This document shows positions 22,970 to 32,100 of a stretch of DNA of 64,000 nucleotides, piece by piece; positions within the stretch are counted from its first letter, which is position 1; each line of letters opens with the position of its first letter. The stretch lies in assembly GCF_014202825.1 (NCBI RefSeq), contig NZ_JACHHP010000006.1:1-64000 (forward strand), written 5' to 3'. The notes under the pieces were generated by a model. It was not told the DNA's origin and searched no databases. It saw nothing but the letters and a program-made list of their open reading frames with translations. The stretch comes from Chiayiivirga flava (GTDB taxonomy: Bacteria > Pseudomonadota > Gammaproteobacteria > Xanthomonadales > Xanthomonadaceae). The position numbers and the translations under genes were made by a program.

Positions 22970-23351
22970 GTGTTTGACCTAGGTGTATTTCTCGCAACCT
23001 GGCTTGTGCACGAGTCACGGCACGTTTGGCCGCCCTCGTCATGCTTTTGGCAGCCGATGTGCACAAGTTCGGCGGCGGAAATGGCGCCTAGTAGCTCTTG
23101 TTGCAAGCTATCCGCTTTCATGCGATTGCAGTCAATCGAATTCAATGTGAAATAAAAGTGTCCCGGTCAAGGTGGGACGGCTTTCACATTTTTCCGGAGG
23201 TATGTTCCGTAACGTGGGGCGCGCACGATAGCGAGGCGCGTGAACGTAGCAAGGGGGGCTGCTCAGGGATCTAAAAGACAAAAATCACGCTTGCTGGTCG
23301 ATGCGCGAACGAAGGATCCCGATCTCAATTCAACACCTGTGAGGAAAGATC
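22970..23351. other. Lower-GC gap before the secreted orphan protein; no gene supported
   Basis: About 380 bases, clearly poorer in G+C than the surroundings. It includes GATTGCAGTCAATCG and TGTGAAATAAAAG (about 23115-23158), a weak candidate promoter for the next gene. The 100-residue frame beginning at 23240 overlaps the better supported gene at 23352 in another frame and has no plausible features, so I leave it out. Confidence 0.4.
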
Positions 23352-23906
23352 ATGACGAATCGATTGAACACCCTATGCGCTGTGGCCGCAGGCGGATTTC
23401 TTCTGTGCAGTGGTGTCAACGCACAATCCGTGTCGATTTCCGGTTACACAGATCCTGGCGCCTGTGCGAATATAGAGGCGCCTACCACCGCAATCGGTGG
23501 CCAATATGTCGTTTTTTTGCAGGATGGCACGTGGTCGCTTAGTGAGGATGTGTCCGGCACCACCACAGTTCTCGACAGCGGCACATGGGTCAGCGGTTCA
23601 TTCAGTGCGTCAAATTATGAGATCAGAGCCGTGGGTACGTTGTACTATGATCATGAATCCGGTGGCGGGTCCAGTTGTCAGGATCCCGACAATTACTATG
23701 AGACAAGCTACAACTCGGGCTGGTCAACGTTGGTGCCTAGCTTCCTTCAGCCTGCCACGGGCGTTTACACGCAGAAGGATGCGTTTTGTTACTGGGCTCA
23801 GGATATCAATGGGTTCACAGGCACATTTCAAATTCGGCAAATCTCCAACCACTCCAACACCGATACGATCAGCGTCAATCTTTGCGCGCGTGGCTACGCG
23901 TACTGA
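23352..23906 (+). CDS. Secreted protein of unknown function, lower-GC accessory gene
   Basis: 184 residues. A signal peptide MTNRLNTLCAVAAGGFLLCSGVNA is followed by a mature part with four cysteines (GACAN, SSCQD, FCYWA, NLCARG), which could form two disulfides. The composition is aromatic- and serine-rich (YYETSYNSGW, YVVFLQDGTWSLSEDVSG) and looks beta-rich. GAGGAAAG lies before the ATG. By my count the middle of the gene is about 53% GC against roughly 67% around it, suggesting acquisition. I do not recognise the family. It sits in a segment bracketed by two copies of the receptor's 3' end and may be co-transcribed with the following lipoprotein gene (11 bases later). Confidence 0.8.
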   Translation: MTNRLNTLCAVAAGGFLLCSGVNAQSVSISGYTDPGACANIEAPTTAIGGQYVVFLQDGTWSLSEDVSGTTTVLDSGTWVSGSFSASNYEIRAVGTLYYDHESGGGSSCQDPDNYYETSYNSGWSTLVPSFLQPATGVYTQKDAFCYWAQDINGFTGTFQIRQISNHSNTDTISVNLCARGYAY

Positions 23907-23917
23907 GGATCCAGGGC

Positions 23918-24298
23918 ATGCTTGGTGAATCCTCTCGTGATTGTTTTCGTCTGCTGGTCTTCTCAAGTGTGATTGGATTGGCGTCGGGGTGCTCGACTGC
24001 CCCTCCGGCATCTGAGGGTGACTACAGCACCGAACGCCGCTACGAGATGGCCTGCGACTCGGCGAGCCGCGACATCGATACGCTGATGGTCCACTGGGAC
24101 AATCTCAGGTCGGGCGAGCGCATGCCGGCGCAGCAGGTCATGCAGGCGCGGCAGGCCATGCGTGTCGTCGGACCGGTGTGTGACGACATCGATGCCGCAT
24201 TGATGCTGGACAACGTGGGGCAGGCGAGAGTGGAGGCGGCCTTCCGCACGCTCGAGCACATGGCAAGGAACCTGCCCCGCCTTCCGGCAGGTTCCTGA
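23918..24298 (+). CDS. Small putative lipoprotein of unknown function
   Basis: 126 residues. The N-terminus MLGESSRDCFRLLVFSSVIGLASGCSTAPPASEG looks like a lipoprotein signal with LASGC as the lipobox, followed by a small flexible linker and a mostly helical domain (YEMACDSASRDIDTLMVHWDNLRSG ... ARVEAAFRTLEHMARNLPRLPAGS). ATG 23918 was chosen, with GGATCCAGGG before it, because it starts the signal; the open frame upstream overlaps the previous gene. GC rises toward the 3' end to the chromosome norm. Family not recognised. Confidence 0.7.
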   Translation: MLGESSRDCFRLLVFSSVIGLASGCSTAPPASEGDYSTERRYEMACDSASRDIDTLMVHWDNLRSGERMPAQQVMQARQAMRVVGPVCDDIDAALMLDNVGQARVEAAFRTLEHMARNLPRLPAGS

Positions 24299-24362
24299 GG
24301 GGCAGGAAGCTGTGGCGGCAGGCGTTCCGGACCGCTTCCGATCGTTCCGCCACGCTGCATCG

Positions 24363-24395
24363 AAAACGGCCGGGGCAACCCGGCCGTTTTCTTTT
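24363..24395 (+). terminator. Rho-independent terminator, duplicate of the receptor terminator
   Basis: AAAACGGCCGGG, GCAA, CCCGGCCGTTTTCTTTT. It and the 20-plus bases before it (CCACGCTGCATCG) repeat the region after the Oar-like receptor. It would end the transcript of the two orphan exported-protein genes. Confidence 0.9.
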
Positions 24396-24479
24396 GCGGC
24401 CCCCGGCGTTGCGCATATTCAGCGGGGGCGGCGCTTATGTCATGCTTGCCGACCCTCACCGCCGAACGCACGGATCCCC

Positions 24480-25853
24480 ATGTCGCCTGCCACCGTCAAC
24501 GCCCGCATTTCCCCGCGCGGCGGCCTGGATGTGCTCTCCCGCCACGAAGTGAGCCGGTTGCGCGATGCCTCCAGCGGCGGCCTGCACGAACTGCTGCGCC
24601 GCTGCGCGCTGGCGGTGCTGACCTCCGGCAGCGCGTCGGACGATCCGCGCGCGGCGCTGGTGCGTTATCCCGACTTCGACATCCAGGTGCAGCAGCAGGA
24701 CCGCGGCATCAAGATCGAACTGGCGCACGCGCCGGCCGAGGCCTTCGTCGACGGCAAGATCATCGTCGGCGTGGCCGAGTTGCTGTACGCGGTGGTGCGC
24801 GACATCGCGTACGTCTCGACCGAAATCCAGGGCAGCGGCGAGTTCGATCTCGGCGCCTCCGACGACATCACCAGCGCCGTATTCGAGATCCTGCGCAACG
24901 CGCGCATCCTGCGCCCGCACGTGGACCCGAACCTCGTGGTGTGCTGGGGCGGCCACTCGATCGGGCGCGAGGAATACCTCTACACCAAGTCGGTCGGCTA
25001 CCAGCTCGGCCTGCGCGCGATCGACATCTGCACCGGCTGCGGCCCGGGCGCGATGAAGGGCCCGATGAAGGGCGCGACCATCGCGCACGCCAAGCAGCGC
25101 CGCCGCTCCAACCGCTACATCGGCATCACCGAGCCGGGCATCATCGCGGCCGAATCGCCGAACCCGATCGTCAACCACCTCGTGATCATGCCGGACATCG
25201 AGAAGCGTCTCGAAGCGTTCGTGCGCGTGGGTCACGGCATCATCGTGTTCCCCGGCGGCGTCGGCACGGCCGAGGAAATCCTCTACCTGCTCGGCATCCT
25301 GCTGCACCCGGACAATGCCGGCACGCCGTTCCCGCTGGTGTTCACCGGCCCGAGCGCGGCGGCGGCGTACTTCGAGCAGATCGACCGCTTCCTGCGGCTG
25401 GCGCTCGGCGATTCGGTGGCCGAGCACTACCGCATCGTCGTCGAGGATCCGCGCGAAGTCGCGCGCGCCATGCAGCGCGGCATGGACAAGGTGCGTGCGC
25501 ACCGGCTCGATACGAAAGACGCCTTCTTCTTCAACTGGGCACTGCGCATTCCGGCCGAGTTCCAGCACCCGTTCGCGCCCACGCACGAGAACATGGCGCG
25601 CCTCAAGCTGCACCGCGACCAGCCCGCGCACCTGCTCGCGGCGGATCTGCGGCGCGCGTTCTCCGGCATCGTCGCGGGCAACGTGAAGGAGGAGGGCATG
25701 CGCGCGATCGAGCAGTTCGGTCCGTTCGTGATCGACGGCGAGCCGGACATCATGCGCGCCCTCGACGACCTGCTGCGCGCCTTCGTCGCGCAGAACCGGA
25801 TGAAGATGTCGGGTGAGTACAAGCCGTGTTACCGGGTGGTGGCGGCGGACTGA
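24480..25853 (+). CDS. ppnN: Pyrimidine/purine nucleotide 5'-monophosphate nucleosidase PpnN (LOG family)
   Basis: Cleaves nucleoside monophosphates to base and ribose 5-phosphate; in E. coli it is a (p)ppGpp-responsive enzyme (YgdH). It has 457 residues. The central LOG/lysine-decarboxylase-like domain shows CWGGHSIGREEY, GCGPGAMKGPMKGA and the signature FPGGVGTAEEILYLLG. Flanking N- and C-terminal domains (RYPDFDIQVQQQDRGIKIEL; GMRAIEQFGPFVIDGEPDIMRALDDLL) match full-length PpnN rather than a short LOG protein. ATG 24480 follows a run of CCCC. It is single, between a terminator and the pilin operon. Confidence 0.95.
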   Translation: MSPATVNARISPRGGLDVLSRHEVSRLRDASSGGLHELLRRCALAVLTSGSASDDPRAALVRYPDFDIQVQQQDRGIKIELAHAPAEAFVDGKIIVGVAELLYAVVRDIAYVSTEIQGSGEFDLGASDDITSAVFEILRNARILRPHVDPNLVVCWGGHSIGREEYLYTKSVGYQLGLRAIDICTGCGPGAMKGPMKGATIAHAKQRRRSNRYIGITEPGIIAAESPNPIVNHLVIMPDIEKRLEAFVRVGHGIIVFPGGVGTAEEILYLLGILLHPDNAGTPFPLVFTGPSAAAAYFEQIDRFLRLALGDSVAEHYRIVVEDPREVARAMQRGMDKVRAHRLDTKDAFFFNWALRIPAEFQHPFAPTHENMARLKLHRDQPAHLLAADLRRAFSGIVAGNVKEEGMRAIEQFGPFVIDGEPDIMRALDDLLRAFVAQNRMKMSGEYKPCYRVVAAD

Positions 25854-26106
25854 GCGCCGCTGTGCCCGGCGGAACGGAGGACAAGACCTCGCCGGGGCGG
25901 CCGGCCGGCGGGGCAGGGTCGGGCGATGGCGGTTCGCGCAAAATCGCTTTCCGAGGCTGTCGAAAGCGCACTGATTGCGCCACTTGTCGCCAAACATCGC
26001 GCAGAGCTCATCTGTCGTCCGGCATTTTGTACCGCTCATCGCGACCCGTGAATCGGCGTTCAGGTTGCTGGTTAACATTTCCACTGGCTCCTTTTGGGGG
26101 AAGTCC

Positions 26107-26670
26107 GTGGCAAAGCGTCCCACCCGTCCCGGCCCGTCGCGCCGCCGGCATTCGGGCTTCAACCTGATCGAGCTGATGATTGTCATCGCCATCGCGGCGA
26201 TCGGCCTGTCGCTCGCGTTGCCGAGCTTCACCGATGCGATGGCGCGCAACCGCATCGCCTCGACCACCAACGAGTTCATCGCGTCGGTGATGTACGCACG
26301 CAGCGAGGCCCTGCAGCGCAACACCGTGACCGGTCTGTGTGCGAGCGCGGACAAGGCGGCATGCACCGGCACATGGAGCCAGGGCTGGATCGTCTGGGCC
26401 GACATCGACCGCGACGGCGTGCTCGGCGCCGACGAAGTGCTGCGCCAAGGCACGGTCAGCGAGAAGGATTCGTTCACCTCGGCGGCGACGAACGCGATCG
26501 AGTTCGGACCGCGCGGCCTGCCCGAGGTCGGCGTTCCGGCCGACGGCGCGCCCTTCGTGCTCGAACCGGACGACTGCGACGAAGGCAAGCCGATGCGGCG
26601 CGTCATCACCATTTCAGCCATCGGCCAGGTTCGCACCGGCCGCACGGACGGGGATTTGCTATGCGAATGA
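26107..26670 (+). CDS. fimT: Type IV minor pilin, FimT/GspH family
   Basis: A prepilin-like protein of 187 residues that would be cleaved by PilD and act with the other minor pilins in priming or decorating type IV pili. The short basic leader RRRHSG is followed by FNLIELMIVIAIAAIGLSLALPSF, with glutamate at +5, then a GspH-type globular domain with a disulfide-capable pair and WIVWADIDRDGVLGADE. GTG 26107 with GGGGGAAG upstream is preferred to the longer frame, which would bury the leader. First gene of the fimT-pilV-pilW-pilX-pilY1-pilE operon; it overlaps pilV by 10 bases. Confidence 0.88.
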   Translation: MAKRPTRPGPSRRRHSGFNLIELMIVIAIAAIGLSLALPSFTDAMARNRIASTTNEFIASVMYARSEALQRNTVTGLCASADKAACTGTWSQGWIVWADIDRDGVLGADEVLRQGTVSEKDSFTSAATNAIEFGPRGLPEVGVPADGAPFVLEPDDCDEGKPMRRVITISAIGQVRTGRTDGDLLCE

Positions 26671-27206
26671 TCCCAGCAAGACACAGGCCGGCGGCGCGCG
26701 GCTTTTCCCTGATCGAAGTCATGATCGCGGTGCTGGTGCTGTCGATCGGGCTGCTCGGCATGGCCGCGCTGCAGGGCATGTCGCTGCAGAACGCGCGCAG
26801 CGCGAACTATCGCTCGCAGGCGACCAATCTGGCCTACCAGTTGATCGACTCGATGCGCGGCAACCGCACGAGCGCGAACCTTTCGGGCTATCTGTCCGGG
26901 CTCGACAGCTGGACGCCGGTGTGTGCCGGGCCGGCGGCGACGCCGCCATCCGATTGCGTCGGCGCCAGCGTCAACCCGGTTGTCTGCGACGTGGCGCGTT
27001 GGCAGGACCGCATCTGTCGCGACCTTCCGAACGGGCGTGGCCGCATCGTCGGTGCATTCGCCACCGCGCCGGGCACCACCAGCGGCACGGTCACGGGCGA
27101 TATCGTCGTGCAGCTGTGCTGGGCCGACGATCTTCGCAACTACGACGCCTCCGCGGATTGCTCCGACGACGGCGAGACGCTCTTCAGCACGAGTACGACC
27201 CTGTGA
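26661..27206 (+). CDS. pilV: Type IV pilus modification/minor pilin PilV
   Basis: 181 residues. The prepilin leader MRMIPARHRPAARG precedes FSLIEVMIAVLVLSIGLLGMAALQGMSLQNA, the exact PilV pattern with RSANYRSQATNLAYQLIDSMRGNR after it. The C-terminal domain has several cysteines (VCAGP, DCVGA, VCDVA, ICRDL, LCWAD, DCSDD). Its start lies within the end of fimT, and its stop overlaps the pilW GTG (GTGA), so translation is coupled through the cluster. Confidence 0.95.
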   Translation: MRMIPARHRPAARGFSLIEVMIAVLVLSIGLLGMAALQGMSLQNARSANYRSQATNLAYQLIDSMRGNRTSANLSGYLSGLDSWTPVCAGPAATPPSDCVGASVNPVVCDVARWQDRICRDLPNGRGRIVGAFATAPGTTSGTVTGDIVVQLCWADDLRNYDASADCSDDGETLFSTSTTL

Positions 27207-28519
27207 ACGCACGTCATCTCCCGACCGCAATGCCCAACGTACGGCTGCGACAGGCCGGCCTGTCGTTGATCGAACTCATGATCGCGATCACGATCGGCGT
27301 GGTGCTGATGCTCGGCATGGTGGAAGTCTTCGGCACCACGCGCGCCGTCTACCAGACCACGTCCGCGCTGTCGCGCGTGCAGGAAGGCGGGCGCTTCGCG
27401 ATGGATTTCATCCGCGGCGACCTTCGCATGGGCGGCCAGTGGGGCTGTTTCAACGAATACCAGCCGTTGCGGCGTTTCTACAACCACACCGCGACGGCGT
27501 TCACTGCCGATGGAACACCGATCGAATCGAGCGCGAACTGGGCGTTCCGCACCGACCTTCCGATCGAGGGATTCGAGTACGAAAACACGGCGCCGGGCGA
27601 GGCCGTCGCGTTGACGCAAGTGCCGTCGCTGGTCGACGCCGGCAGCAAATGGTCGCCGACCCTGCCTGCGGACGTGTTCGCCTGGGTGTCGGACGCGGAA
27701 GCTCCTGCCGTGGTCAACAGCGACATCTTCGTGGTGCGTTACGCGAGCGCCGACTACGTGCCGATCAAGGGCAGCGATCTTGCCGCGGGGCGGATGTCGG
27801 TGGCCGCCGCGGATCAGGATTTCATCGATCAGGGCGCCATGTACGTGGCGACCGACTGTCGCCAGATCAGCCTGTTCCAGGTCAACACGGCGCCTTCGAT
27901 CGAAGACACCTTGCCCGCCGGCGATGGGGTCGAGGCCGTCTTCACCTCGGTGGTCGGCGGCGGAAGCTGGAATCAGGCCATTCCCGATTCCGATCCGCCG
28001 GGCTGGAAGGAGTACTACTACGGCACCAGCACCATCGGCGAAGGATCGCCGCTGCATCGCTACCGCATTGCGATCTACTACGTCGGGCTGCCGCAGGATG
28101 AGACGGCTCCGTCGCTGATCCGTCGCGAGCTGATTCTCGACGCAGCGGGCCTGCCGGTGATCGGGCCGCCGCAACGGCTGGTCGACGGCATCGAGTCGAT
28201 GCAGCTCACCTTCGGCGTCAGCGCGGCAATGGCCACGTCGTCGGTCAGCGAACTGCAGGGCCTTCCGCCCAATGCCTATGTCACCGCCGAGACTCTCGCG
28301 AACGGCGAAAACGACAACACCACCTCGGCGTACGTCAACAACATGCGCCGCATCAAGAAGGTGCGCGCGGCATTGCTGCTGCGTGGTCTGGAAACCGCCG
28401 CCGTGCAGGGCGGTGATGCGAACTACAACGTCGGCGACGTGACGTTCACTTCGGGCGCCGGCGACGCGAATCTGCGTGCCGTGTACGAAGCGGTGGTCGC
28501 CGTGCGCAACCGTTACTGA
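27203..28519 (+). CDS. pilW: Type IV pilus assembly minor pilin PilW
   Basis: 438 residues. The leader is followed by GLSLIELMIAITIGVVLMLGMVEVFGTTRAVYQT, then QEGGRFAMDFIRGDLRMGGQWGC, the PilW N-terminal pattern. The long C-terminal domain carries YRIAIYYVGLPQ, LVDGIESMQLTFGV, and a closing RIKKVRAALLLRG with AVVAVRNR, as in PilW proteins. GTG 27203 overlaps the pilV stop; ATG 27230 would also leave an intact leader. It works in the periplasm and inner membrane with PilV, PilX, FimT and PilE. Confidence 0.94.
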   Translation: MNARHLPTAMPNVRLRQAGLSLIELMIAITIGVVLMLGMVEVFGTTRAVYQTTSALSRVQEGGRFAMDFIRGDLRMGGQWGCFNEYQPLRRFYNHTATAFTADGTPIESSANWAFRTDLPIEGFEYENTAPGEAVALTQVPSLVDAGSKWSPTLPADVFAWVSDAEAPAVVNSDIFVVRYASADYVPIKGSDLAAGRMSVAAADQDFIDQGAMYVATDCRQISLFQVNTAPSIEDTLPAGDGVEAVFTSVVGGGSWNQAIPDSDPPGWKEYYYGTSTIGEGSPLHRYRIAIYYVGLPQDETAPSLIRRELILDAAGLPVIGPPQRLVDGIESMQLTFGVSAAMATSSVSELQGLPPNAYVTAETLANGENDNTTSAYVNNMRRIKKVRAALLLRGLETAAVQGGDANYNVGDVTFTSGAGDANLRAVYEAVVAVRNRY

Positions 28520-28534
28520 GCCCGGGTATTGCCC

Positions 28535-29071
28535 ATGAAATGTCCGATGAACCATCCAGTCCCCCCGCCGCATGCACGCGGCCAGCGCGGCGCGGCGCTG
28601 TTCGTTGCCCTGATGCTGCTGGTGATCGTTTCGATCCTCGGCGTGTCGGTCGCGCAGGTGACCGCGCTGCAGGAGCGCATGGCGAGCAACTACCGGGTCG
28701 ACGACCTCGCATTCCAGAGCGCCGACGGATTCCTGCGTGCGCGCGAGCTGGACATTTCCGCACGGTTGTCCGCCGACAAGTCGGCCGATTGCCGACCGGA
28801 TCCGAGCATCGGCGGCGCGAACATGATCCCGACCTGGAAAGAGGGCGCCACGGTGAGCGAGTCGGCGTTCGAATCCATGCAGGGGGACTTCGGCGCAGGC
28901 CGCTCGAGCGGCATGGTCGGCAATCTCGACACCGCCATCGGCGAGGTGTCCGCCGGCAGCTGGCAGTGCCTCATGTTCCGTGTGGCAGCCGTGGGTGTCG
29001 GCGTCGATGACGAAGACGCCGCGGATGCCTCGGCCCGCACCATCGTGCAATCCACCTACATCTTGGAGTGA
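28535..29071 (+). CDS. pilX: Type IV pilus assembly protein PilX
   Basis: 178 residues. HARGQRGAALFVALMLLVIVSILGVSVAQVTALQERMASNYR is the PilX N-terminal signature: hydrophobic helix lacking the usual +5 glutamate context, then QVTALQERMA. ATG 28535 is used; a TTG two codons earlier is possible. It lies 15 bases after pilW and 32 bases before pilY1. PilX is a minor pilin needed with PilV, PilW and PilY1 for pilus assembly in related bacteria. Confidence 0.92.
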   Translation: MKCPMNHPVPPPHARGQRGAALFVALMLLVIVSILGVSVAQVTALQERMASNYRVDDLAFQSADGFLRARELDISARLSADKSADCRPDPSIGGANMIPTWKEGATVSESAFESMQGDFGAGRSSGMVGNLDTAIGEVSAGSWQCLMFRVAAVGVGVDDEDAADASARTIVQSTYILE

Positions 29072-29103
29072 CCGGGCACGCCCCGGTCCTTGAGGAGTTG
29101 ACC

Positions 29104-32100
29104 ATGCGATTTCTGCCCCTGCGCCTGCTCGCCGTCACGGCAACGCTCGTCGTGCTTGCCGGACACTCGGCTCCTGCGTGGTCCGCTCTGGACGTCGCGC
29201 AGTCGCCACTGTATCTGGAGAGCGCAACGCCGCCACTGAACATGCTCGTGATGGGCAAGGACCACAAGCTGTACTACGAGGCCTACAACGACGCCTCGGA
29301 TCTCAACGGCGACGGCATTCTCGACATTGGCTACAAGGGCTGGGAGCTCAAGAGCCCGGCGCCGTCCGATCCGGAGGAGTCGCGCTACAAGATCGACTAT
29401 TACGGCTATTTCAACTCCTATGCCTGCTACAGCTACACCGCCGGCAAGTTCTCGCCGGTGTCGGCGACGACGAACAAGCAGTGCTCCGGCACGTGGAGCG
29501 GCGACTTCCTCAACTACCTCACCACCGGCCGCGGCGACGCGCTGAAGAAAGTGCTGTACGGCGGAGACCGATTCGTCGACACCGACAGCTCGACGGTACT
29601 GCAGACCAACTACGTCACGCACGACGCGCACTCGTGGGGCAAGGAATATCTGAGCGTCGCGCGCGATGGCTACAACATCGCCAGCTACACGCCCTTGCCG
29701 TTGCCGAGTGCGAATCGCTATCACCTGTTTGCGGTGACCTCGCTGACCAACCCCGACGGCTCCGCCGACGGCGGCGCACCCGTGCTGCGCGTGTTGCGCA
29801 GCAGTCCGTACCGCATCTGGGAGTGGGTCTCGATCGAAGGTCCGGTGGCCGATACGCGCTGTCTGCACGGCGGCAACGGCCCGGATTGCGTGGGTACGAC
29901 CACGCCCGCCCATCCCGGCCACCCGGGATCGCGAGCCGCCTTCAACACGATGGAAACGACGTACGCCATCGCTGCGAACCAGTACGGCGGTACGGTCAGT
30001 CGCAACAGCATCAACTGCCAGGACAACAACTGCAACCCGAACGGCACGGATGATGACTATCTCAGCATCGCGACGGGCATGTTCCGCATTCGCGATCAGA
30101 ACGCCGCCGGCGGAACCTACCGTTTCCGTATCGACGGAGACGATGTCATCGACTTCGAGCTGCGCACAAACCAGAACTGGGGCAATGCCACGGGATTGGT
30201 CGCCACGGCCGGTTGTTACACCACGGCCGGGCGTGGTTTCGGTGCGTGCGCGGGCAACGAGATGACCGCCAGCGTGACGCTCTCGCGGAATACGCGTTAC
30301 TACTACAAGTTCCGCCACGAGGAGGGAGCTGGCGGCGACGGCTACCGACTGCAGTGGACCAAGACCGCAGGTTCGGTGGTGCTGGATCCGCGCTTGTTCG
30401 GCTGGACCACATTCGATGCGACGAGTGATCACCAGGGAAACGTGAATACCGGCGCGGCCGAAGCGCCCTCGTTCAATTTCTACAACCTGCGTCCGCCGCA
30501 GAGCAACGGTTCTTCGCGCGATGCCGACCGTTTTGTGCGCGTCGAAGTGTGTCCGTCGACCGCAGCGCTGCGCGAGGACAACTGCAAGGAGTATCCGGAC
30601 GGAAACTACAAGCCGACCGGCGTGCTGCACGACTACGGCGAAACCGACCGCATGTTCTTCGGTCTGATCTCCGGCTCGCAGGTCAATAACCTGCAAGGTG
30701 GCGTGCTGCGGCGGAACGTGCTGAGTTTCCAGGAAGAAATCAACGCCGACGACGGCACCTTCAAGATCGGCGCGGGCGACAATGCGGTTCTCGACGGCGC
30801 GGATGGCATCGTCGGCACGATCAAGTCGCTGCGCATGATCGGCGGCAGCGGCGGCCAAGGCAGCAACTGGGCCTGGGGCGGCGGCACCGGTGACTGCCCG
30901 TCGATCGGCAATCGCGCCATCGTCAACGGCGAATGCCGCATGTGGGGCAATCCGATCGGCGAGATGATGTTCGAGGCGCTGCGTTATTTTGCCGGTGGGG
31001 AAGCGTACTCAGGATTCACCGCCACGCCCAGCGGACATGGCAACGGTGTGGGCGAGGAAACCACGCTCAAGCTCGCCACTCCCGCATGGAAGGATCCTTA
31101 TGAATCCGTCGCCGACGGTGGTCTCGGCTACCGCGCCTGCGCCAAGCCGGTCATGACCGTGGTGAGCGACATCAATCCGTCGTACGACTCCGATCTGCCG
31201 GGCAATCCGTGGAACTCGGTCAGCATCACGTCGCCGGCCACGATCTCCAGCTTCAATGCCAACACCGTGGGCGGCCAGATCTGGAACCACGAATTCGGCG
31301 GCGCGCGGGACGTGTACATCGGCCAGTCCGGCACCGCGGCATCGGATTCGGCGCCGAGTGCAAAGTCCGCCTCGTCGTTCGGCAACATCCGTGGACTTTC
31401 GCCGGAGGAGCCGACCAAGGAAGGCACCTACTATTCCGCTGCAGTGGCGTACTACGGCAAGACCAACGACGCGATCAACGAAAACTCGGTCGAGAACCTG
31501 AGCACGTATTCGGTGGCCGTGGCATCGCCGCTGCCGAAGATCGAATTCCCGGTCGGCAACAACAAGCTCACGCTGCTGCCGTTCGCCAAGACCGTCAGCG
31601 GCACCTTCGGCGACGGCACGCGCAAGCCGACCAACACTATCGTCGACTTCTACGTCGAGAAGATCGTCAATCTGCCCGGCCAGCCGAGCGATACCGCAAT
31701 CAACGCCGGCCGCGGCTATGCGCTGTTCCGCATCAACTACGAGGACGTGGAGCAGGGCAACGACCACGACATGGACGCCATCGTGCGTTACGAGGTCAAG
31801 CAGAACGCCAATTCCACCGTCACGGTGACGTTGACGTCCGAATATGCGGCGGGCAGCGCGAACCATGCGATCGGCTACACCATGACCGGCTCCACCAAGG
31901 ACGGCATCTATCTGGAAGTCTGCGATCTGCGCGACGGCCAGCCCAACGACGGCACGACGGCGAGCTGCGCGCATCAGACCAACTACGCGTTCAACACACC
32001 GCCGGGTCGTGACCCGGGCTATTGCGCCACCAATCCGACATCGTCCGAATGCGCCGGCCTGCCGCCCACGACCACGCGCACGTTCACCGTCGGATCGTCC

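Noticed and set aside
23240-23542. 100-residue frame ahead of and overlapping the secreted orphan gene
   Set aside because: Overlaps a gene with signal peptide and ribosome site in another frame; no features of its own.
26020-26106. Sigma-54 promoter ahead of the minor pilin operon
   Set aside because: Looked for TGGC-N8-TTGC spacing; only partial matches, so no site is claimed.
24456-27230. 924-residue minus-strand frame over ppnN and fimT
   Set aside because: Covers two well supported plus-strand genes and has shadow-like composition.
29520-29545. RGD integrin-binding motif in PilY1 (TGRGDALKK)
   Set aside because: It falls in the conserved TxxRxDALRKVLYGG segment of the family, so the tripeptide is probably coincidental.
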